From an uncultured Anaerotruncus sp. (GTDB taxonomy: Bacteria; Bacillota; Clostridia; Oscillospirales; Acutalibacteraceae), in the NCBI GenBank assembly GCA_900539775.1, contig UQDL01000002.1, positions 186,001 through 250,000 of the forward strand: a DNA stretch of 64,000 bases. Reading direction: 5' to 3'. The position numbers and the translations under genes were made by a program. Under the pieces are notes generated by a model that saw only the letters and a program-made list of their open reading frames with translations, was not told the origin of the DNA and did no database searches. Positions 34,412-43,548 of this stretch are shown piece by piece. The first letter of the stretch is position 1. Every line of letters begins with the position of its first letter.

Positions 34412-34420
34412 TGCTATAAT
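34412..34420 (+). promoter_or_regulatory. Extended -10 promoter of the first E2-core gene
   Basis: TGCTATAAT (34412-34420) is an extended -10 element in an AT-rich gap; the nearest TTGAAA is too close (11 nt) to act as its -35. The 151-nt gap otherwise holds nothing recognisable. Confidence 0.55.
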
Positions 34421-34465
34421 TTTTATATAAATTATATAAACACCCTAAGCAAATAAGGAGTAAAA

Positions 34466-35389
34466 ATGGGAATTTATAAAACAGAACATTTTGGCATAGC
34501 AAGAAAAATCGTTTCTAACATGACATCGCAAAGCTGGGAAGAAATTCCGCATGCGGCAATGAGCTATGAAGCCGATGTTACGGAAATGATGAAATATGTT
34601 AAAAAGCTTAATGAAAATATAACAGATAAAAGCAAAAAAATAACGATTAACACCGTTATGATAAAAATCATTTGCGAGGGTCTTATGGCTGCCCCGAAAA
34701 TGAACGCAACACTTGATTTTAACAGAAAGCTTGTGCGAGGCTCACTTCATTATCACGACAATGTTGATGTTTCGATGCCGATGATGCTTCACACCGGAGA
34801 GATGATGACGGTTAATATGCATGATATGAACCAAAAAACACTTTCCGAAATGGCAGAAGCAATCAACGATACCGTTCGCAGAGCAAACAACAGTGATATG
34901 AACGAGGTTATGTTTGAGGTTTCCTTAGACAACACCATAAACGGACTGAAGGAAGGCAAAGTTGGCCAAACCGTTTACAGACTCTACGGTTCCAAAATGC
35001 CCGGCAAGCACAAAGTGCACACTCTTTCGGGCGATGCAAAAAAAGAATATTATTCCATTTCTCATAAAGACAGACTCACAAAGCACGACATTGAACAGGG
35101 CACAACAACAATTTCAAACCTTGGCTCAATTTACAGAAAGCAAAAAGGGCTTTGCCTGCTGCTTGAAATTATTCCTCCGCAGACAACTGCATTTGCAGTT
35201 AATGCCATTCAAAAAAAGCCTGTTGTTGTTACAAACGAACAAGGTGAGGATCAAATTGCCATAAGATCAATTCTTCCTCTTACGGTTGCAATTGACCATC
35301 GTTCTCTTGATTATAACGATTGTGTGCCTTTTTTTGAAAAGCTTGATGAAATATTTGCCGATCCTTCTGTTATACTGAGCTGGAAATAA
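34466..35389 (+). CDS. Stand-alone E2-type acyltransferase core (2-oxo acid dehydrogenase family), copy 1
   Basis: 307 residues forming only the catalytic domain of a dihydrolipoamide acyltransferase (CAT-like fold); the lipoyl and E1/E3-binding domains are missing. The active-site stretch is AIDHRSLDYND: the catalytic His and the Asp of DHRxxDG are kept but the Gly is Tyr. TTTISNLGSIY matches the E2 TISN-LG strand. A second copy lies at 50991 with the same length and the same altered motif. No E1 or E3 genes are nearby, so a role in a 2-oxo acid dehydrogenase complex is unlikely; some CoA- or acyl-dependent transfer is possible. ATG follows AAGGAG. Confidence 0.85.
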   Translation: MGIYKTEHFGIARKIVSNMTSQSWEEIPHAAMSYEADVTEMMKYVKKLNENITDKSKKITINTVMIKIICEGLMAAPKMNATLDFNRKLVRGSLHYHDNVDVSMPMMLHTGEMMTVNMHDMNQKTLSEMAEAINDTVRRANNSDMNEVMFEVSLDNTINGLKEGKVGQTVYRLYGSKMPGKHKVHTLSGDAKKEYYSISHKDRLTKHDIEQGTTTISNLGSIYRKQKGLCLLLEIIPPQTTAFAVNAIQKKPVVVTNEQGEDQIAIRSILPLTVAIDHRSLDYNDCVPFFEKLDEIFADPSVILSWK

Positions 35390-35410
35390 ATTTAATATAC
35401 ATAACAATCC

Positions 35411-35445
35411 AAAAGCATCCGATATTTAATTATCGGATGCTTTTT
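35411..35445 (+). terminator. Terminator after E2-core copy 1
   Basis: AAAAGCATCCGATA pairs with TATCGGATGCTTTT, 6-nt loop, T-run. Confidence 0.9.
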
Positions 35446-35518
35446 ATGTATATGATAACTAATAACAAAAACAATTTTTTCTTCCTGCGTTTTGCTTTAT
35501 TATCCAAAACCAATAACA

Positions 35519-35552
35519 AAAAGCACCAAGGATTTAAAACCTTGGTGCTTTT
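35519..35552 (-). terminator. Terminator after the GH2 gene
   Basis: Perfect 13-bp stem AAAAGCACCAAGG/CCTTGGTGCTTTT across an 8-nt loop, T-run on both strands; sits at the GH2 3' end. Confidence 0.88.
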
Positions 35553-35554
35553 CA

Positions 35555-37801
35555 TTATTTTTTCTTTTTAATTTTATTAAGCATGGCATTTATTTTAAGA
35601 ATATCCTCTTTGCCTACTCTGCCGCCCAGCATCATCAGCGCACGCTTAAGAGTAAAGCCCTTAACCAATTCAATCATTGTTTTATTGATTTTAACGCCCG
35701 CAACACTCATTCCGTTTTTCTCACCGGATGAAACCGAAAGAGCTTTTTTTATTATTTTAACAAGTTTCAGTGCAAAAATTTTGCCTCTTAAGGTTGAAAT
35801 AATATCTCCGATAGTGTCATTTACCGAATAATATCCCGGAGGAGTATTTATTTCAAACCAATTTATAACTGCCCCCTCTTCTTTCATTCTGTAATCTTCA
35901 TTAAAGGTTTCAACCTTTTTAATTACGCTTTCATCAATGCAATCGCCTGCCTTTGCAAGCAGCTTTGATTCGCCGATGTTTTTAACTTCAAAATAGAAGA
36001 AGGGAAATTCGCCCTTATTCTGCGTGCCGACGCTTTCACCGTTTACAAAAAGTTCTACCTGCGGCTGATTGGAATAAACTGTTATCTTAGTTACCGGCTC
36101 TACCCTATCTACATATCTTTTACCGCAAATATGAACAAACGGCTCATCGGAAAGCCAAGCCTTATATGCATAAAACGAATCTTTTTTATACTTACGATCA
36201 AAGGTTACCAAGCCCTTATGATTCATTCCGTTTTCGCCGCCCTCGGCTCTTGCATCTGCGGCAAAATCAAACATATTCCAAACATGAGTTGCCCAAAGAT
36301 ATGGCCGTTTTGAGATTTGCTTAATAAGCTCCTCGTGATAATATGCCTGGTACTCTTCAGTATAATCACCTTGTTCGGGCTCCGAAGTGTGCCAATTGAG
36401 TGCCTCACAGCCATATTCGCTTATTCCTATTGCCCTGTTAGGAAACTTTTTATGGAAATTATCAAACCACGGCCCATACATATGAACATTACCGCCGTAC
36501 CAACCGAAATAATGATTATATGATATAACATCGGAAATTGAGTTTATTTCGTCATCAGGCTGGCACATCGTTACCGTTGCAATAGTTGTGAGCCTTGTTG
36601 AATCCAAACTATGGGCAAGGTCATTTAATTCTTTATGATTTGAAATCATATCCGGATTTGACTTACCGCCCATTGTTATTTCGTTTGAAAGCCCCCAAAC
36701 CACAATTGAAGGGTGATTATAATTTTGGCAAATAAGCTCCTTCATTTGAGAAAGCGTGTTAGCCCTTGCATTAGGCAGATGGTTTGAAATATAAGGAATT
36801 TCTGCCCAAACAACAAGACCGTGTTCATCGCAAAGGTCATAGAATTCCTGAGCATGCTGATAATGAGCAAGGCGAATTGTGTTTGCGCCCATTTCACAAA
36901 TCAATTCAATATCTTCTTTATGATGCTCCGGTAAAAGAGCATTACCGATTTGCGGCCTGTCTTGATGGCGTGAAACCCCACGGAGAGGATATTCCCTGCC
37001 ATTTAAAATAAAGCCCTTATCAGGATCAATTTTAAAGCTGCGGCATCCGAAACGGCAAGTGATGCAATCAACCGCATTACCGTCTACAATAAGCTGAGCA
37101 CGCATTGTATAAAGATAAGGATCCTTAATGCCGTTCCAAAGATGCACGGCATCAATATGCATATCGGCACTGTAATCATCTGCCGATTCGGCACGTAAAA
37201 TAACCTTATCATCATCAATAATTTCAAAAAGAACTTTTGCATTTTCTTTCGTTGTTACATATGCCTGTGCATGAACATCTGCACCTGTGCCGGTAACCTT
37301 AGGAGTTACGGCAATACCGGGCGCTCCGCAGTAATCCAAATCAAAGTGCGATTTAGAAACACCGATAAGTTTAACGGAACGATAAATTCCGCCATAGAAA
37401 GTAAAATCCGCAGTTTGAGGATAAACATGATCATTCGGCGAATTGTCAGCAGCAACAACAAGAATATTACTTTCCTGAATATCATTAAGCTTAGCTCTGA
37501 AAGCGGAATAACCGCCATCGTGCTGAGCAATAAGCTCACCGTTAAAATAAACCTTTGCGCTTGAATTTACGGCATCAAACTGAAGATAATACTCTTCTTC
37601 ATCTCCGAAATCAGCAAGAGTCAGCTGCTTAACATAATAGCAAGTGCCTCTGTAATAATCATTACCGCCGTCTTGCCCATCAACACCGTTCCATGTATGC
37701 GGCAAATCAATTTTTTGCCAATCATGCGGCATGATATGAGGAATTGATTTTGCATCTTTGGAAAAAAGCCAATTATCATTTATTATTTTAACACTTCTCA
37801 T
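35555..37801 (-). CDS. Glycoside hydrolase family 2 protein (beta-galactosidase-like)
   Basis: Cytosolic GH2 enzyme of 748 residues, no signal peptide. Domains: sugar-binding jelly roll (1-160), immunoglobulin-like (160-260), TIM barrel (260-560) with GVSRHQD, acid/base Glu in WGLSNEITMGG and nucleophile Glu in GISEYGCEAL, then a DUF4982-like beta domain (about 570-640). The last 90 residues are a basic helical tail ending IKKKK, not part of the usual fold. Likely removes beta-galactosyl or related residues from imported oligosaccharides. Lies 14 nt after the GH30 gene, forming an operon. Confidence 0.87.
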   Translation of the reverse strand: MRSVKIINDNWLFSKDAKSIPHIMPHDWQKIDLPHTWNGVDGQDGGNDYYRGTCYYVKQLTLADFGDEEEYYLQFDAVNSSAKVYFNGELIAQHDGGYSAFRAKLNDIQESNILVVAADNSPNDHVYPQTADFTFYGGIYRSVKLIGVSKSHFDLDYCGAPGIAVTPKVTGTGADVHAQAYVTTKENAKVLFEIIDDDKVILRAESADDYSADMHIDAVHLWNGIKDPYLYTMRAQLIVDGNAVDCITCRFGCRSFKIDPDKGFILNGREYPLRGVSRHQDRPQIGNALLPEHHKEDIELICEMGANTIRLAHYQHAQEFYDLCDEHGLVVWAEIPYISNHLPNARANTLSQMKELICQNYNHPSIVVWGLSNEITMGGKSNPDMISNHKELNDLAHSLDSTRLTTIATVTMCQPDDEINSISDVISYNHYFGWYGGNVHMYGPWFDNFHKKFPNRAIGISEYGCEALNWHTSEPEQGDYTEEYQAYYHEELIKQISKRPYLWATHVWNMFDFAADARAEGGENGMNHKGLVTFDRKYKKDSFYAYKAWLSDEPFVHICGKRYVDRVEPVTKITVYSNQPQVELFVNGESVGTQNKGEFPFFYFEVKNIGESKLLAKAGDCIDESVIKKVETFNEDYRMKEEGAVINWFEINTPPGYYSVNDTIGDIISTLRGKIFALKLVKIIKKALSVSSGEKNGMSVAGVKINKTMIELVKGFTLKRALMMLGGRVGKEDILKINAMLNKIKKKK

Positions 37802-37815
37802 TTGAATACCTCCGA

Positions 37816-39330
37816 TTATTCAAAAACAAATGTATTTATAGAATTAGCGGATATTTCATATTTATCCTTAAGCGAGCCGGAATAAGTGTTAGAACACTTT
37901 AACTCACTGTTTGTAGTATAAACCGAAACATTTAAATAACTATCAAGCGAAAATTTAACATTTCTTGAATTTCCCTCATTTACAACCACAACAACAATTT
38001 TGCCGTCCGGTGTTTTAAAAGCAGTTTCGTTTACAAGTTCCTTAAAAACAGTGCCGTCATCTGTTTTGCTTGATGACAAAGTAAGTACTCCGTCGCCGCA
38101 TTTAAGCACTTTAGAGCCGGACGGAACAAATTTTGAAAACTGCATATAGCCGTAATATCGGCGGGCAACATAATAATCTGACGGGTTATTCGGATTTGCA
38201 ACTATAAGGCCGTCTGAATAATCGTTACCGTCTTCTCCCACACCGATTTCATTAACGGCAACCCAATTGCACCATGCATTAACACGAAGTTTTGAAACAT
38301 CATTTGAAATTACACGGGCCATAATCAGCGCTGTTTCGGGATCGGAAGCGTCATGAGCAGACGGCAGTTCGCACCATTCGCTCATATCAGAGCGCACCGA
38401 AACATTTTGCTCTGCCCATTTTCCGAATCTATCCTTTTTGAGCATATCTGCATCATTAAAATAGGAATGGAAACTATGAATACCAAGCACGGAATTTATA
38501 TCCTCATCGGCAGCCATGGCCTGGTAATATCCTTTTGCGGTGTCGCCTATATTACCGCTTTCCATGCTGCAAAGAGAAACATTCATACCACGCTCTTTAA
38601 TGCCCTTTGCAAAAAGCCTAAGAAGCGCAACGGCTTCATCCTTTTCATAATGGCAGCCCTCTTGGGCAGGGCTTTCGCCGCCCCATCCCCACTGAGGTTC
38701 GTTTATAGGAGAAATATATTTAACAGGTATGCCTTCATCCAAGAAGTGCTGCGTTACGGTTAAAAAATAATCAACATAATTTTGGTAATTCTCCGGTGAA
38801 ATATTTGAAGAAATGCCGTCATCCGCACCGCTTGAGCGGCCGTTTTTACACATTGAATAATGAGGCGAATTTGCAAAAAGGACAACAGTATCAACTCCCC
38901 TGTCCAAAGCCGCTTTAAGCATTAAACGAGCGTTTTCGCATCGCGACCAATCATATTCATATTCACCGCTTTTTTCGTTAAAGAAATAAAAACTTTCTCC
39001 GAGGCGCCATTCATTTTTAACAACTGTATTTTCAGGATCATAACCGCCGTAAACACAATAACGGTAAGTATCAAGATTTAAACCTTCCTCGGAAAAAAGC
39101 AAGTCTGCAATTTGATTTCTTGTAACCTCATCCGAAATATCATCTGCCCACCAGCAATCAGAAGTTCCCCAACCGTAAAAATCACGAAGAGGTTGCTGAG
39201 GATCAACTTTAATATCAAGATTACAGTTTCGAGATGCGCCGTAATAAATTCCGCACACAGCACAAACAACAATAACAACCGCAACAAAGGCAGCTATAAT
39301 TCTTGCAAACACTTTTTTTGCCTTTTTCAT
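37816..39330 (-). CDS. Membrane-anchored GH30-like glycoside hydrolase
   Basis: About 504 residues from ATG 39330 (AGGGG 7 nt upstream). A lysine-rich N-terminus and one hydrophobic segment (about residues 8-28, IIAAFVAVVIVVCAVCGIYY) form a signal anchor. The following barrel starts with FYGWGTSDCWWADD and holds the acid/base Glu in ISPINEPQWGWGG and a nucleophile candidate Glu in DMSEWCELP; a beta-sandwich closes the protein. This matches GH30 endo-beta-1,6-galactanase/glucanase relatives. It would cut polysaccharide at the surface and feed the cytosolic GH2 partner. The ORF runs 29 codons further upstream into the tRNA promoter and is not used. Confidence 0.82.
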   Translation of the reverse strand: MKKAKKVFARIIAAFVAVVIVVCAVCGIYYGASRNCNLDIKVDPQQPLRDFYGWGTSDCWWADDISDEVTRNQIADLLFSEEGLNLDTYRYCVYGGYDPENTVVKNEWRLGESFYFFNEKSGEYEYDWSRCENARLMLKAALDRGVDTVVLFANSPHYSMCKNGRSSGADDGISSNISPENYQNYVDYFLTVTQHFLDEGIPVKYISPINEPQWGWGGESPAQEGCHYEKDEAVALLRLFAKGIKERGMNVSLCSMESGNIGDTAKGYYQAMAADEDINSVLGIHSFHSYFNDADMLKKDRFGKWAEQNVSVRSDMSEWCELPSAHDASDPETALIMARVISNDVSKLRVNAWCNWVAVNEIGVGEDGNDYSDGLIVANPNNPSDYYVARRYYGYMQFSKFVPSGSKVLKCGDGVLTLSSSKTDDGTVFKELVNETAFKTPDGKIVVVVVNEGNSRNVKFSLDSYLNVSVYTTNSELKCSNTYSGSLKDKYEISANSINTFVFE

Positions 39331-39349
39331 AAAAATACCCCTAAACATA

Positions 39350-39378
39350 TTGATTTGCAGATTAAATAATGTTAGAAT
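39350..39378 (+). promoter_or_regulatory. Promoter of tRNA-Leu(TAG)/tRNA-Gly
   Basis: TTGATT (39350-39355), 17-nt spacer, TAGAAT (39373-39378); start would fall just before the tRNA. Confidence 0.65.
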
Positions 39379-39387
39379 ATCACTCAT

Positions 39388-39470
39388 GCGGGTTTGGTGG
39401 AATTGGCAGACACGCAAGATTTAGGATCTTGTGGGCGACCGTGCAGGTTCAAGTCCTGTAACCCGCACCA
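39388..39470 (+). tRNA. tRNA-Leu (anticodon TAG)
   Basis: 83 nt with encoded CCA. Acceptor GCGGGTT/AACCCGC; anticodon arm CAAGA-TTTAGGA-TCTTG gives TAG; long variable arm; T arm GGTTCAAGTCC. Confidence 0.95.
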
Positions 39471-39483
39471 TTTTACTTAATAT

Positions 39484-39557
39484 GCGGCTGTAGTTCATCG
39501 GTAGAATGCAAGCTTCCCAAGCTTGACAGGTGGGTTCGACTCCCATCAGCCGCTCCA
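39484..39557 (+). tRNA. tRNA-Gly (anticodon CCC)
   Basis: 74 nt with encoded CCA (39555-39557). Acceptor GCGGCTG/CAGCCGC; anticodon arm CAAGC-TTCCCAA-GCTTG gives CCC, reading GGG; T arm GGTGGGTTCGACTCCC. Thirteen nt behind tRNA-Leu(TAG), same transcript. Confidence 0.93.
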
Positions 39558-39560
39558 CAC

Positions 39561-39722
39561 CTGCGGTGAGCACTTCGCTTCACCGCACTTTTTTATGCAC
39601 ATTCCGGCACGAAAGTAATGAATAACGATGAATTACAAATTATCTGCGGTGAGCACTTCGCTTCATCGCACTTTTTTATGCACATTTCGGCACTAAAGTA
39701 ACAAATAACGATGAATACAGCC
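39561..39722 (+). repeat. Two-copy direct repeat (83-nt period) carrying terminators
   Basis: Copies at 39561-39643 and 39644-39722 share about 77 nt with five or so differences. Each starts with GCGGTGA...TCACCGC (second copy TCATCGC) followed by TTTTTT, so each is an intrinsic terminator for the tRNA pair; the remaining 45 nt (TGCACATT..CGATGAAT) are repeated too and hold no gene. Confidence 0.85.
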
Positions 39723-39730
39723 TTTATAAG

Positions 39731-39761
39731 ATAATCCCGAGTGATTTTCATTCGGGATTAT
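39731..39761 (-). terminator. Terminator after comF
   Basis: ATAATCCCGA pairs with TCGGGATTAT; overlaps the comF stop codon. T-run is short. Confidence 0.6.
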
Positions 39762-40462
39762 TATTTTACTATACCGTAAACGGCACAATAAACAGCCTTT
39801 GCCCCATAAGCCTTTAAGGTTAATGCAGCCGAAGAAAGCGTTGCGCCCGTTATTTTAACATCATCAATCAAAAGGATGGTTTTATTTGAAACATCGGCAT
39901 TCTTACACAAGCCGAATGCATTATACATATTAACAAATCTGTCTGCCGCAGACTGGCGCTTTTGCATTTTTGTTTTATGCTTTTTGAATATAACGGACTT
40001 AACAGGCAAACCGAGATTTTTGCCTACTCTTTCCGCAAGCAGTCTTGATTGATTAAATTCTCTTTGATGCTCTGCGTAAAAGCTCATAGGCACATACGTT
40101 ACAAAATCAAAATCAACAAGCTCATAAAAATCAGAAACCGCTTTTGATATTTCATCACCCTGTGCAGCAGTGAGTTGAGGCATATCGTGCATTTTACAAT
40201 TTAAAACACCGGCAGAAACGCAATCACCGTGGCAATAATAATAAGGTGCCACAACAGCCTTATATTCGGGAGAGCGCCTTGATTTATTACAAACACAATC
40301 TGCTTTTTCGCAGCCGCATTTTAGGCAAAGAGGAGCTTTGATTCTTTCTAACTTTTTACAATCGGCGCAAAGAGTTTCATCAATTTCAATTACTTCACCG
40401 CACAGTGCGCACCTTTTCGGAAAAAGCATATCTTGCAAAGCAGAAATTAAATCTTTAACCAT
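39761..40462 (-). CDS. comF: ComF family phosphoribosyltransferase-like protein
   Basis: Late-competence ComF-type protein, 233 residues. N-terminal zinc finger region (CALCGEV, CADCKK, CLKCGCEKADCVC, residues 18-60) and C-terminal phosphoribosyltransferase fold with the PRPP loop ILLIDDVKITGATL. In Bacillus ComF helps process incoming single-stranded DNA. Ends at a hairpin; starts 3 nt after comEA, so the two are one operon. Its presence with comEA and comEC suggests a DNA-uptake apparatus. Confidence 0.88.
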   Translation of the reverse strand: MVKDLISALQDMLFPKRCALCGEVIEIDETLCADCKKLERIKAPLCLKCGCEKADCVCNKSRRSPEYKAVVAPYYYCHGDCVSAGVLNCKMHDMPQLTAAQGDEISKAVSDFYELVDFDFVTYVPMSFYAEHQREFNQSRLLAERVGKNLGLPVKSVIFKKHKTKMQKRQSAADRFVNMYNAFGLCKNADVSNKTILLIDDVKITGATLSSAALTLKAYGAKAVYCAVYGIVK

Positions 40463-40465
40463 AGT

Positions 40466-40855
40466 CTAAACCGTTAAATACGGGGCAAGGGATTCATAAG
40501 TAGCATCACCTATACCGCTGATATTCTTAATTTCTTCAACACTTTTATATCCGCCGATTTTTTCTCTATAAGCAATAATGGCTTTTGCACGTGTTTCACC
40601 GATTCCGTCAACAGAAACAAGATCATCAACAGTGCAAGTATTTAGATTTATCTTACCGAACTTTTGACTTTCCTTATCACCGGATTGATTGGCAAACCGA
40701 GGTGAATATTCAACTTGATTTACACTTGAACTTTGCTCTGTGCCAAGGCGTGGCTGAGTAAATGCAATATAACCGAACACACCTGCAAAAATAAACATAG
40801 CCGCTGCCAGCAAAACATAAACCTGCCTTTTTGAGCCATTGTTTTTATCACTCAT
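40466..40855 (-). CDS. comEA: ComEA-like helix-hairpin-helix DNA-binding protein
   Basis: 129 residues: membrane anchor (about 12-32), a 30-residue Ser/Gln-rich linker, then paired helix-hairpin-helix motifs KINLNTCTVDDLVSVDGIGE and IKNISGIGDATYESLAPYL. This is the DNA-binding part of the competence receptor ComEA; the oligomerisation (SLBB-like) domain found in longer members is missing. It would sit on the outer face of the membrane and pass DNA to ComEC (61136-63121 here). Confidence 0.85.
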   Translation of the reverse strand: MSDKNNGSKRQVYVLLAAAMFIFAGVFGYIAFTQPRLGTEQSSSVNQVEYSPRFANQSGDKESQKFGKINLNTCTVDDLVSVDGIGETRAKAIIAYREKIGGYKSVEEIKNISGIGDATYESLAPYLTV

Positions 40856-40958
40856 AAAATCACCGCAGCCTTTCAGGCAAATTAAAAAAATTCAATACTT
40901 CATAACCGGAAATTTACCGCCGTTATCAACTGATCTATACAAAAATCGCCCGTTAAAA

Positions 40959-43523
40959 TCAGCTTTTCGTTTCTTCATTCCACGGCAAATCTTCCGCAGC
41001 ATCTTCTTCAGGTGTCTCCGGCAAAGAATCATCAAACTGCATTTGCACAGTGTTTTCCGCCGTGAAATTATCACCCTCATCATACGCACGCTTTTCGAGC
41101 CACATTTGCTTATTCATAAGCACCTGGCGCGGTTTACTGCCTTCGGGAGGTCCTATAACGCCGTATTCCTGAAGCTGATCTATTATTTTGGCTCCCCTTG
41201 CATATCCGACGGAAAGCTTTCTTTGCAGGAACGAAGTGGAAGCCGTTCCGGTTTCCATAACAATTTCCGCTGCCTTTTCAAACAAAGGATCATAATTACT
41301 GTCTTCATCATCGCCTTCAAACGGACTTTTCTTTTCTTGAACGGCCTTAGCTTCTATTTCCTTTTGAATATTTTCATCATATTCGGATTCGCCTTGATTT
41401 TTTATAAAATCACAAAGTTCTTCGATTTCTTCATCACTTATAAAACAGCCCTGCACACGGGTTGGCTTGTTTGCACCGATAGGGCTGTAAAGCATATCAC
41501 CCTTGCCGAGCAGTTTTTCAGCACCGCTTGAATCAAGAATTGTTCTTGAATCTATTTGTGACGATACCGTGAGCGCAATACGAGATGAAATATTTGATTT
41601 AATCAAGCCTGTGATAACATCAACAGAAGGCCTTTGAGTTGCAATAACAAGGTGCATACCCGCAGCACGAGCCATCTGCGCAAGGCGGCAAATCGAATCC
41701 TCAACCTCTTTAGGTGCAGCCATCATCAAATCGGCAAGCTCGTCTATAAATATGCAAATCTTCGGCATCGGTTCCATATCATCATGCTTTTGAACATATT
41801 TATTATAGCCCTCAATATCCCTTACACCGGTTTCAGAAAACTTTGCATAGCGCTGCAGCATCTCGGAAACAGCCCAGCCGAGAGCTCCGGATGCCTTACG
41901 GGCATCAGTTACAACAGGAACAAGCAAATGCGGAATTCCGGCATACTTTGAAAATTCAACCTGCTTTGGATCAATCATAAGAAATTTAACTTCATCAGGC
42001 TTTGCACGATAAAGAATAGAAACAATAATTGAATTCATGCACACGGATTTACCCGAACCGGTTGTGCCGGCAATGAGCAAATGCGGCATTTTGGCAACAT
42101 CGCAAAATACGCAATTGCCCGAAATGTCTTTACCAAGACCTGCCGAAAGCTTAGACTTTTGGCGAGAAAATTCCGGAGAATCAACTATTTCACGCATTGA
42201 AACCGAATTTCTTATTGAATTAGGCACTTCTATTCCAACTGCAGATTTACCCGGAATAGGAGCCTCAATTCTGATTGAGGTGGCGGCAAGATTAAGTGCA
42301 ATATCATCGGTAAGCGTTGTGATTTTTGAGATACGGATACCTGTTGCCGGCTTCAGCTCATAGCGAGTTACGCTGGGGCCTCTGCTAATATCCGTGATTG
42401 TTGCGTCAACATTAAACGAATGAAGTGTTTCAACAAGCTTTTCTGCGCTGTTTTTAAGCTCATTGCTGATGTCTTTTTCTTTTGCGTGTTTAGCTGCTTT
42501 AAGAAGCGAAACGGGCGGAATAACATAATCCTCAACCGTTGAATTCATTTGTTCGCCGGTAACCTCAAATTTTTCTGAAGCTTTATCGTTATCCGATGAT
42601 GCTTTTTTCGCATTAGAATCTGTTGCGTTCTCAACAATTTCATCTATGCTTTTCGGCTCCTGCACAATTTGAGAATTATTATGAACCTTTTCAGCCTTTT
42701 TCTTTTCTATAGCTGCGTTTATATCATCTATAATTTGCTGAGAAACACGCATTTCTTCACTTTGAGGAGCTTCGGATTCATCCTTCTTCTTTTTCTTCTT
42801 TTTTGACTTATCGTTTTCCTGCTCGTTTTCCTCGGAAGGAGCAACGGGATCAAGAGGCACATCTATTGCCGCCTTAGCTCTTTTACGCTGCTCGATTTTT
42901 TCGTCAATTGCAGGCTTAACCTTATCATAAGTTGCCGTTGCGGGCTTTGCCGCACCTTTAAGAAATTGAATTATCGTTATGCCGCTGAGAAACATAAACA
43001 CAACAAAAATTAAAATCAAATCAACTATAACGGCAGGTGCTTTTCCGAATGTAAGCATAAGCCAACCGAGAACAGCGCCGAAAAAACCACCGTTAAAAAT
43101 CTCCGGTGCGGAGTTATAAGAATTAACAACAGCTTCTTTAAAAACATCACCCGGTTGATTCCGGCAGATATGAATAAATGCAGAGATGAAAAGAATCATC
43201 GCCACACTTTCTGCACTTTTAACCAGCAAAAGCTTCGGCTCATGCTCCTTTATTGAATACAAAACCGTGATAACTATTGTGAGTATCGGGAAAACCCATG
43301 ATGCAAACATACCGAAAGCACCAACATAAAGATTATGTAAAAAAAGCCAAGCGCCCTGCCCTTTTATAACGGAAATAAAGAAGAATAAGACAGACAGAGC
43401 AAACAGCACAACGCCGGCAATGCGGATTACATCTGCATTGCCGTCCCTAACTATTTGTTGCTCTTTTTTCCTTTGAGAATTATTCTGTTTTTTAGAAGAG
43501 TTTTTATTTTTTGAGTTTGCCAT
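40959..43523 (-). CDS. ftsK: DNA translocase FtsK/SpoIIIE
   Basis: 854 residues: four N-terminal membrane helices (30-190), a highly charged linker (200-340) with a lysine tract, the alpha/beta motor domain with Walker [15 protein letters not shown] and Walker [12 protein letters not shown], and the C-terminal gamma winged helix ([23 protein letters not shown]) that reads KOPS/SRS sequences. It moves chromosome ends through the division or sporulation septum. Third or fourth gene of tepA-ylzJ-uppP-ftsK; AGAGGT precedes ATG 43523. Confidence 0.95.
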   Translation of the reverse strand: MANSKNKNSSKKQNNSQRKKEQQIVRDGNADVIRIAGVVLFALSVLFFFISVIKGQGAWLFLHNLYVGAFGMFASWVFPILTIVITVLYSIKEHEPKLLLVKSAESVAMILFISAFIHICRNQPGDVFKEAVVNSYNSAPEIFNGGFFGAVLGWLMLTFGKAPAVIVDLILIFVVFMFLSGITIIQFLKGAAKPATATYDKVKPAIDEKIEQRKRAKAAIDVPLDPVAPSEENEQENDKSKKKKKKKDESEAPQSEEMRVSQQIIDDINAAIEKKKAEKVHNNSQIVQEPKSIDEIVENATDSNAKKASSDNDKASEKFEVTGEQMNSTVEDYVIPPVSLLKAAKHAKEKDISNELKNSAEKLVETLHSFNVDATITDISRGPSVTRYELKPATGIRISKITTLTDDIALNLAATSIRIEAPIPGKSAVGIEVPNSIRNSVSMREIVDSPEFSRQKSKLSAGLGKDISGNCVFCDVAKMPHLLIAGTTGSGKSVCMNSIIVSILYRAKPDEVKFLMIDPKQVEFSKYAGIPHLLVPVVTDARKASGALGWAVSEMLQRYAKFSETGVRDIEGYNKYVQKHDDMEPMPKICIFIDELADLMMAAPKEVEDSICRLAQMARAAGMHLVIATQRPSVDVITGLIKSNISSRIALTVSSQIDSRTILDSSGAEKLLGKGDMLYSPIGANKPTRVQGCFISDEEIEELCDFIKNQGESEYDENIQKEIEAKAVQEKKSPFEGDDEDSNYDPLFEKAAEIVMETGTASTSFLQRKLSVGYARGAKIIDQLQEYGVIGPPEGSKPRQVLMNKQMWLEKRAYDEGDNFTAENTVQMQFDDSLPETPEEDAAEDLPWNEETKS

Positions 43524-43548
43524 ATTTACCTCTTAAAATTTTCCGATT

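Noticed and set aside
34466..35389. Chloramphenicol acetyltransferase (resistance gene)
   Set aside because: Shares the fold only; motif and length fit the E2 core better, and two copies with metabolic neighbours argue against resistance.
39561..39722. Short CRISPR array
   Set aside because: Only two long repeats in direct contact, no spacers, no cas genes.
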